Shown piece by piece: positions 53,264-64,000 of a stretch of 64,000 bases of DNA. The notes under the pieces are model-generated. The model saw only the letters and a program-made list of their open reading frames with translations, ran no database searches and was not told the DNA's origin. The translations under genes and the position numbers were made by a program. How positions within the stretch are numbered: the stretch's first letter is position 1; each line of letters begins with the position of its first letter. Source of the DNA: Membranipora membranacea (taxonomy: Eukaryota; Bryozoa; Gymnolaemata; Cheilostomatida; Membraniporidae); the NCBI GenBank assembly GCA_914767715.1, contig OU612071.1:11887493-11951492 (forward strand), read 5' to 3'.

Positions 53264-55236
53264 ACACCACACCAGCTAGTTTTGACTTTGAGACACCAAA
53301 CATCAAACAGTCAGCTTCCTTGAAGGTGATAAAGTCAAAAGTACATCAGCAAATCTAATGATAACTCATCGAGTGGTATGTTATATCCAAATTAACAGAA
53401 TTAAAAGACTCATCTCCAGTCAGTTGATGTTATGCCATAGCGGATAATTTGTAGCATCCCTTGTGATATCAATAAATTTTTGCCTGATAAGTCATTGAAT
53501 GCTTTAGTCTGGGCAGGCTGTCCCCACCGACCCAGCCTGCCCAGGCCAGTAATGTCGTCTAACAAAAATATTACATAATACCATATAGTAAAATTGTTAA
53601 CTCACTCAGGTATTCATAATTCCTACTAAGGTCGTAGCGATAGATTTATAATTTTTAATACCAGTTCGTGTATTTGAATCATATGATTCAATCATATAAA
53701 ATAGTCCGATTTACTGGAAACGCCACTTGTCCCAACGTCTCACAGTCATACCAAGACAAGGAGCGTCTGTACACAATCCTCATGTCTATACTCTCACTCC
53801 TAATCTTAATATATGTTTTTATAGTTAGAAGATGCACAGTTACCTTTGGCAAGTATGAAAGAGCAGGCAGCTATAGAAGGTAACCCAACTAAGCTAAAGA
53901 CATTGACTTATGTACCAGTGAATGCTGTCATGTGAGTCTTACTAACATGCATTATGTTGTTTTTTTAAGCCGATGTAGATAGATAGATTGTGTTTGTTGC
54001 AGAGATCCATAGTATTAGTTAGATGACGGTTTATGATTGGTACTTTTAGTGTTTTTCTATATATGAAAAGAACATGAAGTCGACTGGCCGATCCTTCTTA
54101 CTAAAATTTACCCAAATGTAAGTCAGTGTGCATCATTTGAGACTAAGCTGTAAGGAATTTGACATTTATATTCTCTCCTACAATGGAACACACATTGGGT
54201 CCCTCATAATAAGAAAGCAAATTAAGCATTGGATATGCTCAGATCTAAACTAAGACTGACTTCATTTTTTTTTCTTTCCTAGGTAGAGTTGATATAAGCG
54301 AGGAGACTGGACCCCCAACACCTCGGATACGGGGTCATGATTTTGTATCCACCCCTACACCGAACCCCTACGCAGCGGGTTCAGAGTCGCCGATGATAAC
54401 ATGGGGAGAGATTGAGGCTACTCCATTTCTGTTAGATGCCGGTGACAAACTGATCAAACCTGTCACATCAGGGCCAGTGTTTAAGGTATTGTAATGTGAC
54501 CGCAAACCAACTAGCGTTGTTGTTTGTTCAATTTGTGGGTTGAATAACAGTAAGGACAAAAAAAACCTCAGGTCCAAAATCCAATTCATTCACTGCTTGA
54601 TGGATTTATCGATCTTGCAAGGGAGAAAGATTTGGATATGAGCCAGAGGACTGAAACTTACGCTGAGAATTCCCTGTAGTATTTATGATTACAGAAAAAT
54701 ATTGATCTGGACTCGATTGGTTAGCGCGCGCCTGCTATTCACGGCATGGCGATTGGTGCCGCAGAAGTTGTGGGATTGACTCCCATTGGGGGAGCTTTCA
54801 AGGATGATTGTTCAAGGATGGGCGTACACCTCTTCTTTGTGTGTTGTTCTTGTGTGACTCTATCTAATCATGTAAATGTTTGGACAGCTACCGAAAATCC
54901 TCGTGTTTTTCTGTAGTTGGATATCTCGACAAACCTTGTCGGCTTTGGGCAGACTAAACCTAGATCATAGTTTTGTAACTGAAAGTCATATGGAATGAGT
55001 GGATAGCAGATTCTTTTGCTGACAATATTGTGTGCAATAACGAAACAATTGTTATCAAATAGCCACTTCACCCCCTTTCTGTCATATCTTTTTTCTAAAT
55101 AATACTGTAGTTGTGTATTTTATTAGCTGAAGGACATGCCTAAGAGAGACCGGATTGGGACAGAGTTTGCAGAAAAAGTGGCTAAACAACATAAAAAAAC
55201 GGCTCAGGCTGTTGAGAGGATTAAGCGTCTCAACAC
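53264..55236 (+). pseudogene. ESS2: ESS2 (DGCR14), copy 3, one exon missing
   Basis: Exons at 53264 onward (TPASFDFETPN), 53825-53931 (LEDAQLPLASMKEQAAIEGN), 54283-54485 (PPTPRIRGHDFVSTPTPNP ... SPMITWGEIEAT) and 55127-55236 (DRIGTEFAEKVAKQHKKTAQ). Visible exons are open where copies 1 and 2 have stops. The exon equivalent to 51003-51163 is absent: about 560 bases are deleted near 53970-54000. Joining the neighbours across the gap puts a TAG directly after the ATG of NAVM, because the lost exon is 161 bases long. So this copy cannot give a full protein unless the exon lies elsewhere. A SINE at 54705-54850 sits in its last visible intron. Confidence 0.75.
54705..54850 (+). mobile_element. tRNA-derived SINE, degenerate, in ESS2 copy 3 intron
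   Basis: GATTGGTTAGCGCGCGCC, GTTGTGGGATTGACTCCCA (damaged B box) and GGGGGAGCTTTCAAGGATG match the 43090-43245 family. It is absent from the equivalent intron of copies 1 and 2. Confidence 0.6.
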
Positions 55237-56200
55237 GTATGTTTCCCTGTATAGATAAGCTAGGCTGTTACAGATTGACTGTGTCTGGCCAAAACATATA
55301 GGGATTTAGAATTGAGAGTGGCTCAGTTGAATTGACCCAGCCATCCCTTCACATCGATAAAAGCCCAGGGTTCACATGCTGCTGTCGAGCACTCACTACT
55401 TGTATTTACCGCCCGGTCACAAATTTATGTCATGTCACTCATAGTATCTGTGCAGTTAAACTCAGCAAGTGTTAATTGGGCACAAGGATATTTCAACTTT
55501 AGCAACACCCCCTTTTTTTGTAACTTTATAACATTCCCACAACCAAAGATTTTCAATGATTTCTTATCGTCATCCCATTCCAATATTGTTCTGCCTCTGT
55601 GTTTCAGAATGACAGCGGAGCAACTGGTTTGACCATGAAAAATGTGGTCCTTCAAACCTTGCGACTGGAGACATTGTCATAATGTAACCAAGAGAAATCT
55701 AAGCTGGCATATAAGGTGTTGGTATACACTACACAGAGGGCAGTGTGATAGCAGAATTAAATATCACCTGGAATCTAGAACCGAGAATGAGTTTCTATAA
55801 AAGTACCATGGAACAGTGCTGAAAAAATTTAAAAAATTCATCCTAGGGGCCACACAATGATGACAGAGTGGTTGGCGACAATGCAATACCCATGACCATG
55901 ATTCATCGAGATAAAAACGGCATATTTATGTCGCAACAGCGTGATATTATTTTGATAATGTTGCTGATCTTTCAAATAATATGACATGCACCACCATGCT
56001 TTGAAAAAGAGCACAAAAAATAAAAATTGTTCTCCTTGATAAGTCAACGTCTTCTAAGACCACATATAACCCATACCCTTACATGAAAATATTGTAAAAG
56101 GGTTATTAGTATGTATCTTAGTTTAGATCTTAACCACCGATTCAATTCGATTGCGATTTTTGTCTTTAATAGCTGAAAATCTTTTAGTTTTTTTGAGCGT

Positions 56201-56548
56201 GGTTCACATTGTCCCAGATGACATAGGTTGCCATACCAGATGCTTATCCCAGATAGTCACAGTCTTATGTTCACATTGTAAAATTCATCCCAGACTAGCA
56301 ATTAGGTTTTTGTTTTGGATAGTGCCGGGATAATGTTCACATTGTTTAGGATCGTCCCAGATCATCCCAATGTGTGGTTCACATAGCACCCAGAAGTACA
56401 AGGAGTCCGGGTCCGTCTTGGACAGTATCGGGAAAGTTTGACGCTTACGAACTTTCCAGATACAGTCCCAGACGGACCCAGACAGACTGGGATTGCGTCA
56501 TTTTCATGTTCACATTGACTGGGATGGTTGACTGGGACAATGTGCACC
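56201..56548. mobile_element. MITE-like element with GGTTCACATTGTCCCAG termini (second copy)
   Basis: Orthologous to 1845-2202 within the duplicated segment; about 10 bases shorter where a GATCGTCCCA repeat unit is missing. Confidence 0.65.
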
Positions 56549-57447
56549 AGCCATTACTTTCTGAGAGTGAGTTCAAACTCTGTCAATTTTTTGTCAAGAG
56601 ACGTCACTATCATGACTTGACTGTGCACATACCTTGTACAGAATTACTGCCACTTGCATTAAATTGGAATTGGCTTTGCAATGCTATCTGATTGACACAA
56701 GAAAAATCATTTCAACTTTCATGAATCTGATTTGCTTCATTTCCTGCCATGGCATGATGTTTTGAGATAAAACAATAGTGCTATCGATGATCACTAATGA
56801 AATGATTATTTTCACGTAGAATAGTATTAAAACCTAACTATGATTGACTTCAACTCTGCTGACTTAAGATATGCTGCCTTACTGCTACAACTGGGTACAC
56901 CCTCATTCTTTGATTCAGCACATTTTAGTACCATTCAGTCATTCTGTTTTTTTCCTGCCATCAAAATTGCTTGTTACGTCCTTTCTAGAGCGCGTCTTGT
57001 TTTGCAGCTCTATCTGGCCTACATCCCTCTTTAAGCGTTTTGAGCTCCTAATTGTTGTTTTCAAATATTATTTGAGATTGACAGTATTGTATAAAGCATA
57101 TCGCCTTGATTCTGAAACCTGACCGTTGCACTAAAAGCAAATGGTCCTACGATGCAAAAGGTCAAGTTTATCCAATGTGAAGAATTCATAAACTTTAATT
57201 TCATAGACTAAGCCGCTATCTATTGTAAGTTCTAAAGATATGCAAAACAACAAAAAATCCTAAATAGCAAGCTTGACTCAAAGAATGAAAGCAAAGTGTG
57301 CTAGGTGGAATTTGGTATTATTAAGACAATATTACGTAGTAACTAGCATTAATTAGTTTTCATCAGGGAGTTACAGAGACTCCTTGGTTTTCATGAACAG
57401 CTCACAAAGGACTACATGCACTTTTATTCAGTTGACACCATAGAGTT

Positions 57448-57528
57448 TAGCCTATCTTGACAAGCTTTGTTCGGTGGGGGGGGGGGTTCCCCCCCCCCCC
57501 ACCGAACAAAGCTTGTCAAGACAGGCTA
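57448..57528. repeat. Foldback hairpin upstream of gene B
   Basis: Counterpart of 3441-3520; the core is a G-run followed by TT and a C-run. Lies about 60 bp before the gene B start codon. Confidence 0.75.
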
Positions 57529-57587
57529 CATAGAGTTATGCTTGACACGAAGAGAATCCAACAATCAAACAAACCGATGAAAGAAAG

Positions 57588-57786
57588 ATGCCTAGACAAG
57601 GACGAGAAAGCTCTCTCAACAAGAATAAGGTGTTAATCGCAGGGTTGACACTGCTGCTTGTATCTGGATTCATCCTTGTAGGAGCGTGCTGTGGGCTTGT
57701 ACTCACCCAACTGGAAGAGCTCAACATGAAGATGAGCGACATGGAAGGAAAGATTCGTCAAAATACTGACACAATCAACGACCTAG
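57588..57786 (+). CDS. Gene B exon 1: cytoplasmic tail and transmembrane helix (intact)
   Basis: MPRQGRESSLNKNKVLIAG, then LTLLLVSGFILVGACCGLVL, then TQLEELNMKMSDMEGKIRQN. 199 bases ending CTAG|GTAAGA in phase 1. This is the reference that exposes the 2-base deletion in gene A. Confidence 0.8.
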
Positions 57787-60700
57787 GTAAGATAATACCA
57801 CAATCACAGTCTAAAGATCATCAAATACCCTTGTAGGGGAGTATTTGACTTGAATGAAGATATGTTTAGTTAACTTCATGCAAGCCTGCACCGAGTGTCA
57901 GCTAGTTGGTAGCTTTTATAGAATAATACTTGACCATTCTAGGGCGCATTTCTTCAGATCTTGTGACTGCTGTGTATTATAGTGCATTGAATGGTATTTA
58001 TATCAAATTTAACCAATCGTCAATGCTAAAATATGTTGCAAAATTGATTGAAGATTGTAATAATGATGATACATACATGATTTTCATTATTTCAACGTAA
58101 AAACAGGGATGAAATTTAACTCTCAACTTTGTTACATTGCAGCTTCAAATTTCATTCATTTGTGTGTTATGCATACGCATAGTACATGGAGTGGAAGCGC
58201 CACACTTTGGCCAAGCCATGCCAACTTTTTCCAGGTCCAACTTGGTCCATTTCAAATTAGATTCCATTCAATCCTAAACTAGGCCAACACAGGAGGTAAA
58301 TACACCCAAAGGTGCTGGGAGCTTAGGCAAGGGATCGTGTAAGCTCCCCCAGTGGGACATGAAGCCACAACCGATGGCACCATCTCAACTTGGGAATGGT
58401 GAGATGGCGCTATTGGTTATTGGTTGCCATACAATTCATGACACATTAGTTGTGGCTCCATTCAGTCATTCGCCATGACAAGCAACAAAGCTATTGTCCT
58501 ATGAGCTATCAACTTAGATTTCAGAAGAAATCCATCCAGTTTATTGATAGCTTCTCATTTTCAATTGTTGACTCTCTGTGTATCACATCATGTCCCCATC
58601 ATGTTAACATGATGTTAATAAATCCGGTAGTTAATAAAGTTCATAATAATAACACGCATGCTTGCAACTATGATAAATATTAGGTTATTGTTGTCAAGTT
58701 CATGAATGTTAGAATCCCATTACTCAAGTAGTTAAGTGTTCTCAAACAAACAAATTTACAACGCTTCCGCTTCCGACCAAAATTTAACAAGTACAATTGT
58801 TGTGGACAATAGTCGGCAACAAGTTGGAAGTTTGTTGAGTTGATGCAATGACTATCATTATTATATTTATTAAAGGTGGTACAACAAACTTATTTGGTTT
58901 AAGTGGCCGCGTGACAAGGCTAGAGGCTTAATAAATTAAGTTGGACAATTAAAAAGTTTAAATTGTTATTTTATTTGTAGAACGTTACATGAATCAGAGT
59001 TTGGCAGAAATTACGAAGCAGCAAAAGAAGAATGACGACGTATTTCAAAATCTCAGTGAGGGTTTGCTATATACCATTCCACTCCATGACATCATCAGTT
59101 CCTGAATCCCATAGCAACACATTAAATATTGTCATAGTTTCATATCAAAAGTCGACTTTGATCATTGAATAGTGCATTATTAGCAATCAAGCAGCTGTAT
59201 TGTAGCAGAGAAGTTGTAAAGATTGTCAGCCACTATAGGCCAGGTCGTCAGCGACAGTCCTACTCAATCTTTCAGGTTTATTTTCACTTCAATCAAGACG
59301 AAAATTACTGTCAAGTGACAGGGTATAGTGATTTTGTTACCATATTGCAAATTGAAATGGCCAATTGACGGTGAGCTAATGATTATGTTTTTTAAAGGTT
59401 ACCCAACCAAACAACCAGGAGGAGACACCACCGTTCAAGGACATCAAGGAGTGAAACATCAACTGTACCAGCAACTCGGTGAGAGCTCACAAACTCATAA
59501 GATTCTGCAAATATCTCAGTTCTTCAATTTAATCATAATTGGGTGGTTTTACTATTTAACATACCCTATAGGAGTTTAGTTTTCGCGGCATTTAGGATTC
59601 GCTTTTCGCGTTTTTGCCTAAGTAGCAAAATTAAGTGTATCTTAAATTAAACTCACTCACCATAGTTACATAAACAATGTACAATTATACAGGAATACAC
59701 CTTCTCTAAACATGCAAGGTTGTGTGGTGTAGTGGTCCAAGTGTCTGCCTTGCTATCAGGTGGAGGGTTATGCCCTGGGTTCGAATCCCAGCTTGGACAT
59801 TTTTTTTAATTTTCACTAGTAAGCCTACTAGTGAAATTTAGTACTAGCGAATTTTAGTACCAGGTCCAGATAGCGAAATTAAACTCTATCTAAATTAAAC
59901 TCCTATATGGTAGATTGATGGAAAGAACAAAAGCTGCAATGGTGTGTCAGAAAAAATTGAATAGAAATAAAAGTTTTCTCGAGTCTAGATAGACTACGTT
60001 CGATTCAGTGATCCTACATGCTGGGGGGTCTTTCAATTAGAATGATCATCGCATTTTCAAGCAAAGGTATCACTATTACCCCGCTCAAAATTATCGCTGA
60101 TTTGACCTTTATGCAAGAATAATTTGCTCCCAAGTCGCTCACTCTGAACGTTGTAGCTCTCTCAATGACTAAGCGATTTGTGGACCAGACCCTAGCGATA
60201 AGATCGCAATTTTGGCTGTCTTTAATTGTAATACTCTCCTTGGTCAGTTTAATTCTATTGGTGAGCCACCTGCACATAGGAAATAGGACCATGTGCTCTC
60301 ATGTATTTAAAATTAGGAGTCACTATGATTGTAAACCGTGGGAGAAGTCATTGATATACATCCTTGTATATGCCTGCGAACGTGTGAAGTAGAAACAGAA
60401 GTCAGGCTGGCCCTTAGGAGGATGTGATGTATCCTAGAAGCTAGGATGGGTTCTGCATCAAATGTAGGGTTGTAACAAACTCTGTCCTGATGATGCTGAT
60501 GCTGAATCATAACAACTTGAATACTTATAATTCTGAGTGATGTTTTAATAATATGATATAATACATAAAGGTGCATTCAAATACCAAATTTATTTCCCTA
60601 CCATACCCCGATAAGTCTTAATGGTGCTGAATCTTAATAATGACAATCTCAGTATACAGTTAATTTTTCTCAAGATATAGGCAATTTCAATATTATTTTG

Positions 60701-63700
60701 AGACTAGCTTCTATCTACAATGGGAATATGAGGCCATTCTCGCAATCTAATATTCGATTTCTCTGGATTGCAGCTATGTCACTCGAGAGATTTGAAACAA
60801 AGATCAGCAACCAAGCGACCGAAATTGCCAATTTCAGAACGGATTTGCAAGCAGCCGACGATCGATACAAAGGTACATTCAAATGCCAAAACTATTTCCC
60901 TATTATACCCCGATAAGTCTTAATGGTGCTGATTCTAATTAATGAAAATCTCAGTATACAGTAAATTTTTCTCAAGATATAGGCAATTTCAATACTATTT
61001 GGAGACTAGCTTCTATCTACAATGGGAATATGAGGCCATTCTCGCAATCTAATCTCATTTTCTTTGGATTGCAGCTATGTCACTCGAGATATTGGAACTA
61101 AAGATCAGTAACCAAGCAACTGACATTGCAAACCTCAGAACAGATTCACAAGCAGCCGATGCTTCAATGATCGTAGACATCACATCGCTAAATGAATCTA
61201 TAAATCATGAAATCTCACTTCTACATACCATGTTGGAAGGAACGGATAACGCCTCTGATAGCATGTTGTTCCACAAAGCTAAGTCACATCCTTCCACACC
61301 CTCGATAGAGATGATTGACCTACTGCACACCAAGGTTGAGAATATGAGCACTGCAATAGTTGAGGTTCAAGACTTCCTCCATAACGCTACAGCACTCATG
61401 ACATCAATCAATGAATTGGGTTCAAGGGACAGAAATCTATTGTATACTCAACTAAACAACTTAGAAATTCATCTAAATGGTACAAGCCGTGATCAGCAGA
61501 ATATGCGAGAAAGCATCAACTCCTTGAACACACAGTTAGATAACCTGGAAAAATCCACACCTACGGCAATGGATGAAAGCTTGCAAAACTTCGCGAAAAT
61601 CTTCAACAAGACGCTTGAAAACATTGAATCAAAGATGAACCAACACATTGCGATGATGGAGTCAATAGATGACACGGCCTCGGCTCAGAGGAACTCCTTG
61701 TACATACAGTTGAACGAGATGATGGCCTCAATGAACGATTCGGCCTCGGCTGAGACGAACTCCTTGTATGTACAGTTAGAAAACCTGGATAAGTCCACTA
61801 CAATGGCAATGGCTGAAACCTCCCAACACATCTCGAACATCAACATGGCAATTAATCAACAGACAGCAATGATGGAGTTGATGAATGACTCAGCGATGGT
61901 TGAGAGGAAAACCTTGTACACACATTTAGACAACCTGAATGAGTCAACAACCACGGCGATGGATGAAGCCGCTCGAAACATCTCGAACATCAGCTTGAAA
62001 GTTAATGAACAGACATCAATGTTTGAGTTGATGAATGATTCGGCCTCCGCTGAGAGAAACTCCTTGTACGTACAGTTAGAAAACCTGAATGATTCAACAA
62101 CAACGGCGATGGATCAGTTGTATACTCAACGAAACACCTTCTTAACACATCTTAATGAGCTCACAACAATAGCGATTGATGAAAACATGGACTTCTCAAG
62201 TGCCTCTGCTTTGGTACAACCCTACTTTTGTAAGTTAATTGAGTCATTCATATGCTATTTGATCCCACGTTTCGAATCGGAGGCATCTAATGATTTGTCC
62301 GATTCTGATATGAATGAATGCGATTTTCCTGATGAATTTTAGGTTATGTATTATGAAACGCAGCCATAGGTCATCCTTGTTGGGACAATTCTGGCAGGAA
62401 GAGCGTCCATGAGCAAGGGCTCCTGTGTACCAAAATTAGTCATTGGGTCATTATCAAGTTGTTATTATGCATTGCTGGCCCCAAGTACTCATGTTAAACA
62501 CTAGGTTCCGCTCCAAAAGTGTGTCATTGGTTACCATATTTTGTCACGATATCAAATCAATCATCCTCTAGCAGTCCATTGTGTCGAAACTATAATGGTA
62601 AGGGATGTCGATCATTGTGCTCGAAATTTACTGAGAACTTTGCGTGTTTTTCTGCTCATGCAATGCAATCAAGACTTTATTGATAATGTCCAATAACCAT
62701 GACCTTTTGCTAAAAGACCTTTCATAGAGCCATGATTCTTGGCTAGATGCTAAAGTGGATTATGATCTCATCACTGAGGTTGGGCACCTTAACTCTATTG
62801 TGCTATTCTCAGGCACTTTCGCATATGTGGCCTTTATGGCGATCCCTCATGTCGATCCTCAATGTTGATGCTGTAAAGTTTGTGATAATCTTCAATGCAT
62901 TTTTACAACATTAAAACGTCGATGATCAGTACTACATAGGGTGAATAATGATTATAATTATGTTCAAAGGTGGTCAATGTACCGATGAGTCAAGCCCATG
63001 TACACTTGGAGAGTTTGACGAACTCCTCTGTCAGCGGGGTTTCCTGCAGTCGCATAAAAGATATGGGGAAAGAAGTTATTCAAATTTACTCCGTTATTCT
63101 ACAATACTAAAGAATCCAGGATTCAAAGGATTGAGCATAATATTCCATGCGTATGAGGTTCGTTGAGTAATAATAATAATAATAAATAATAATAAATAAT
63201 AATAAAATATGCCGAATAAGATGTGATACAAAATATCAGCCTCAAAGTAAGTCTTCAAGTCTATGCCCCACACTGATAGCTGGTTACGGGACAAATACTC
63301 AATAGTGTGTTCAAGCCTACATGCGGTTGAAGCCCTTTTCACCAGATGTTTCTAATAAAATTAGCCATATAATTATACTTATTGCTCCAACAATTATTAG
63401 CTCAAATCCCATACATGTACAATCTGCATCTTTTTTTCTTCTTTCGGCCGTTTGATATAATTTCAGATAAATCAGGGACATTCTGATCAAAGATTTTCTA
63501 CTGTTGATCAATAAATTCACAATGGTTTCACACTATTAGAATATATTAGAAGCACTAGTAGTGCAGATCATACAGAGAAAACCGATCCCTTGCCGAGCAC
63601 TCATTAATTTGTTTTACTATAATAACCCCAAGATGGAAATCTACTCGAATGCGCAATAGTGGCATAATTTGTCGCCCTAGATACAAATGTGAGAGCAGTC

Positions 63701-64000
63701 GCTAATCAAGAGAGAGTATGAGTGTCATATTAATTTATTTTGCATTGCATATTGCTTCATATTATTACGCATTGTCGCTTATAGGTAGAAGAAGAATATG
63801 ACTGGCTGGAGATCGGGATTGCTGATAAACGCTACCAGAGATGCGACAACTCTGTTGATCCTTTGATTTACAACTTTAACGTTTCAGAGGCTGACGATAT
63901 CTACGTAACTTTTATGTCTGATTCTTCTGGAATTAGACCTGGTTTTATGATTGAGTTCAACTTCGAATTAATCCCTAATACGGAATCAGCATACAAAGCA
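57588..64000 (+). CDS. Gene B: type II membrane coiled-coil CUB-like receptor, exon 2 lost, 3' end off window
   Basis: Exons 57588-57786, 58981-59055, 59398-59478, 60774-60872, 61075-62229, 62970-63157 and 63785 to the edge. Same architecture as gene A: basic tail, helix at about residues 15-40, coiled-coil stalk, CUB-like domain. Exon 1 is in frame here (QLEELNMKMSDMEGK). Sequence corresponding to gene A 5131-5609 is deleted, removing nearly all of exon 2, although its acceptor remains at 58870-58877. Since exons 1 and 2 both end in phase 1, joining exon 1 to the next exon keeps the frame. The window ends inside exon 8 at AYKA; the remaining 3' end is likely as in gene A. Confidence 0.75.
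58981..59478 (+). CDS. Gene B exons 3 and 4 (stalk modules)
   Basis: 58981-59055 encodes RYMNQSLAEITKQQKKNDD and VFQNL; 59398-59478 encodes YPTKQPGGDTTVQGHQG. Both are phase 1 at each end and intact. Confidence 0.65.
59577..59907. mobile_element. TIR element (TATAGGAGTTTA) with tRNA-like module, gene B
   Basis: Orthologous to 6306-6645. The tRNA-like module is at about 59720-59800, plus strand, with B box GGTTCGAATCC preserved. Confidence 0.7.
60774..60872 (+). CDS. Gene B exon 5 (duplicate of start of exon 6)
   Basis: 99 bases, phase 1 at both ends, MSLERFETKISNQATEIANF; one replacement (S to N) against gene A. Confidence 0.7.
61075..62229 (+). CDS. Gene B exon 6: long coiled-coil stalk
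   Basis: 1155 bases, same length as in gene A. Direct comparison shows ten single-base differences, all changing an amino acid (for example K/R, F/L, H/Q, Y/D, R/T, T/A, H/D), and no silent difference. NxS/T sites are retained except one (NMT to NMA). Confidence 0.8.
62970..63157 (+). CDS. Gene B exon 7: first half of CUB-like domain
   Basis: No difference from gene A exon 7 was seen over the 188 bases. The identity contrasts with the stalk exon. Confidence 0.65.
63785..64000 (+). CDS. Gene B exon 8, partial: second half of CUB-like domain
   Basis: VEEEYDWLEIGIADKRYQRC onward; one silent change from gene A (GAA/GAG). Truncated by the window edge. Confidence 0.7.

Larger units (their letters stand above)
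55240..57580. repeat. Duplicate of 740-3580
   Basis: Close copy of the stretch upstream of gene A, including the GGTTCACATTG MITE (56201-56548) and the foldback hairpin (57448-57528), but without the 339-bp TIR insertion and about 128 other bases. No exon supported. Confidence 0.8.

Overview
The window looks like AT-rich nuclear DNA from an animal, most likely a marine invertebrate. Genes are split into short exons with GT/AG introns, and the intervening DNA is full of tRNA-derived SINE-like repeats, miniature inverted-repeat elements (MITE-like), foldback elements and decayed LINE fragments. No bacterial features are present. The phylum cannot be fixed from the sequence; sponge, cnidarian, echinoderm and hemichordate all remain possible.

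The window holds a three-member tandem family of one receptor-like gene, here called A (3580-10859), M (24382-34741) and B (57588 to beyond the right edge), all on the plus strand. Each encodes a predicted type II membrane protein: a short basic cytoplasmic tail, one transmembrane helix, a long N-glycosylatable coiled-coil stalk and a C-terminal CUB-like domain. I assembled the exons by hand from splice sites and paralogue comparison. M gives an uninterrupted 718-codon reading frame over 8 exons. A has a 2-base deletion in its transmembrane exon. B lacks most of exon 2, but the flanking phases keep the frame open.

Upstream of A (1-738) and of B (49915-52348 and 53264-55236) are three partial copies of ESS2 (DGCR14), a nuclear spliceosome-associated protein. 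All three are damaged: copies 1 and 2 carry in-frame stops, and copy 3 lacks an exon.

Positions 1 to about 10740 match 51639 to 64000 at very high identity, so the window spans just over one unit of a roughly 53-kb tandem duplication. M is an older, more diverged paralogue.

Layout: 1-740 ESS2 copy 1; 740-3580 repeats and MITEs; 3580-10859 gene A; 10860-24380 intergenic with SINEs, a 54-bp satellite, two long inverted repeats and a LINE fragment; 24382-34741 gene M with element-rich introns; 34742-49740 intergenic with a LINE fragment, a degenerate unidentified coding remnant and MITEs; 49740-55240 ESS2 copies 2 and 3; 55240-57580 duplicate of 740-3580; 57588-64000 gene B.

The most noteworthy points are the fast-changing receptor-like cluster (exon duplication, exon loss, internal stalk repeats, only replacement differences in the A/B stalk exon) and several unrelated inverted-repeat elements that each carry an internal tRNA-like module.
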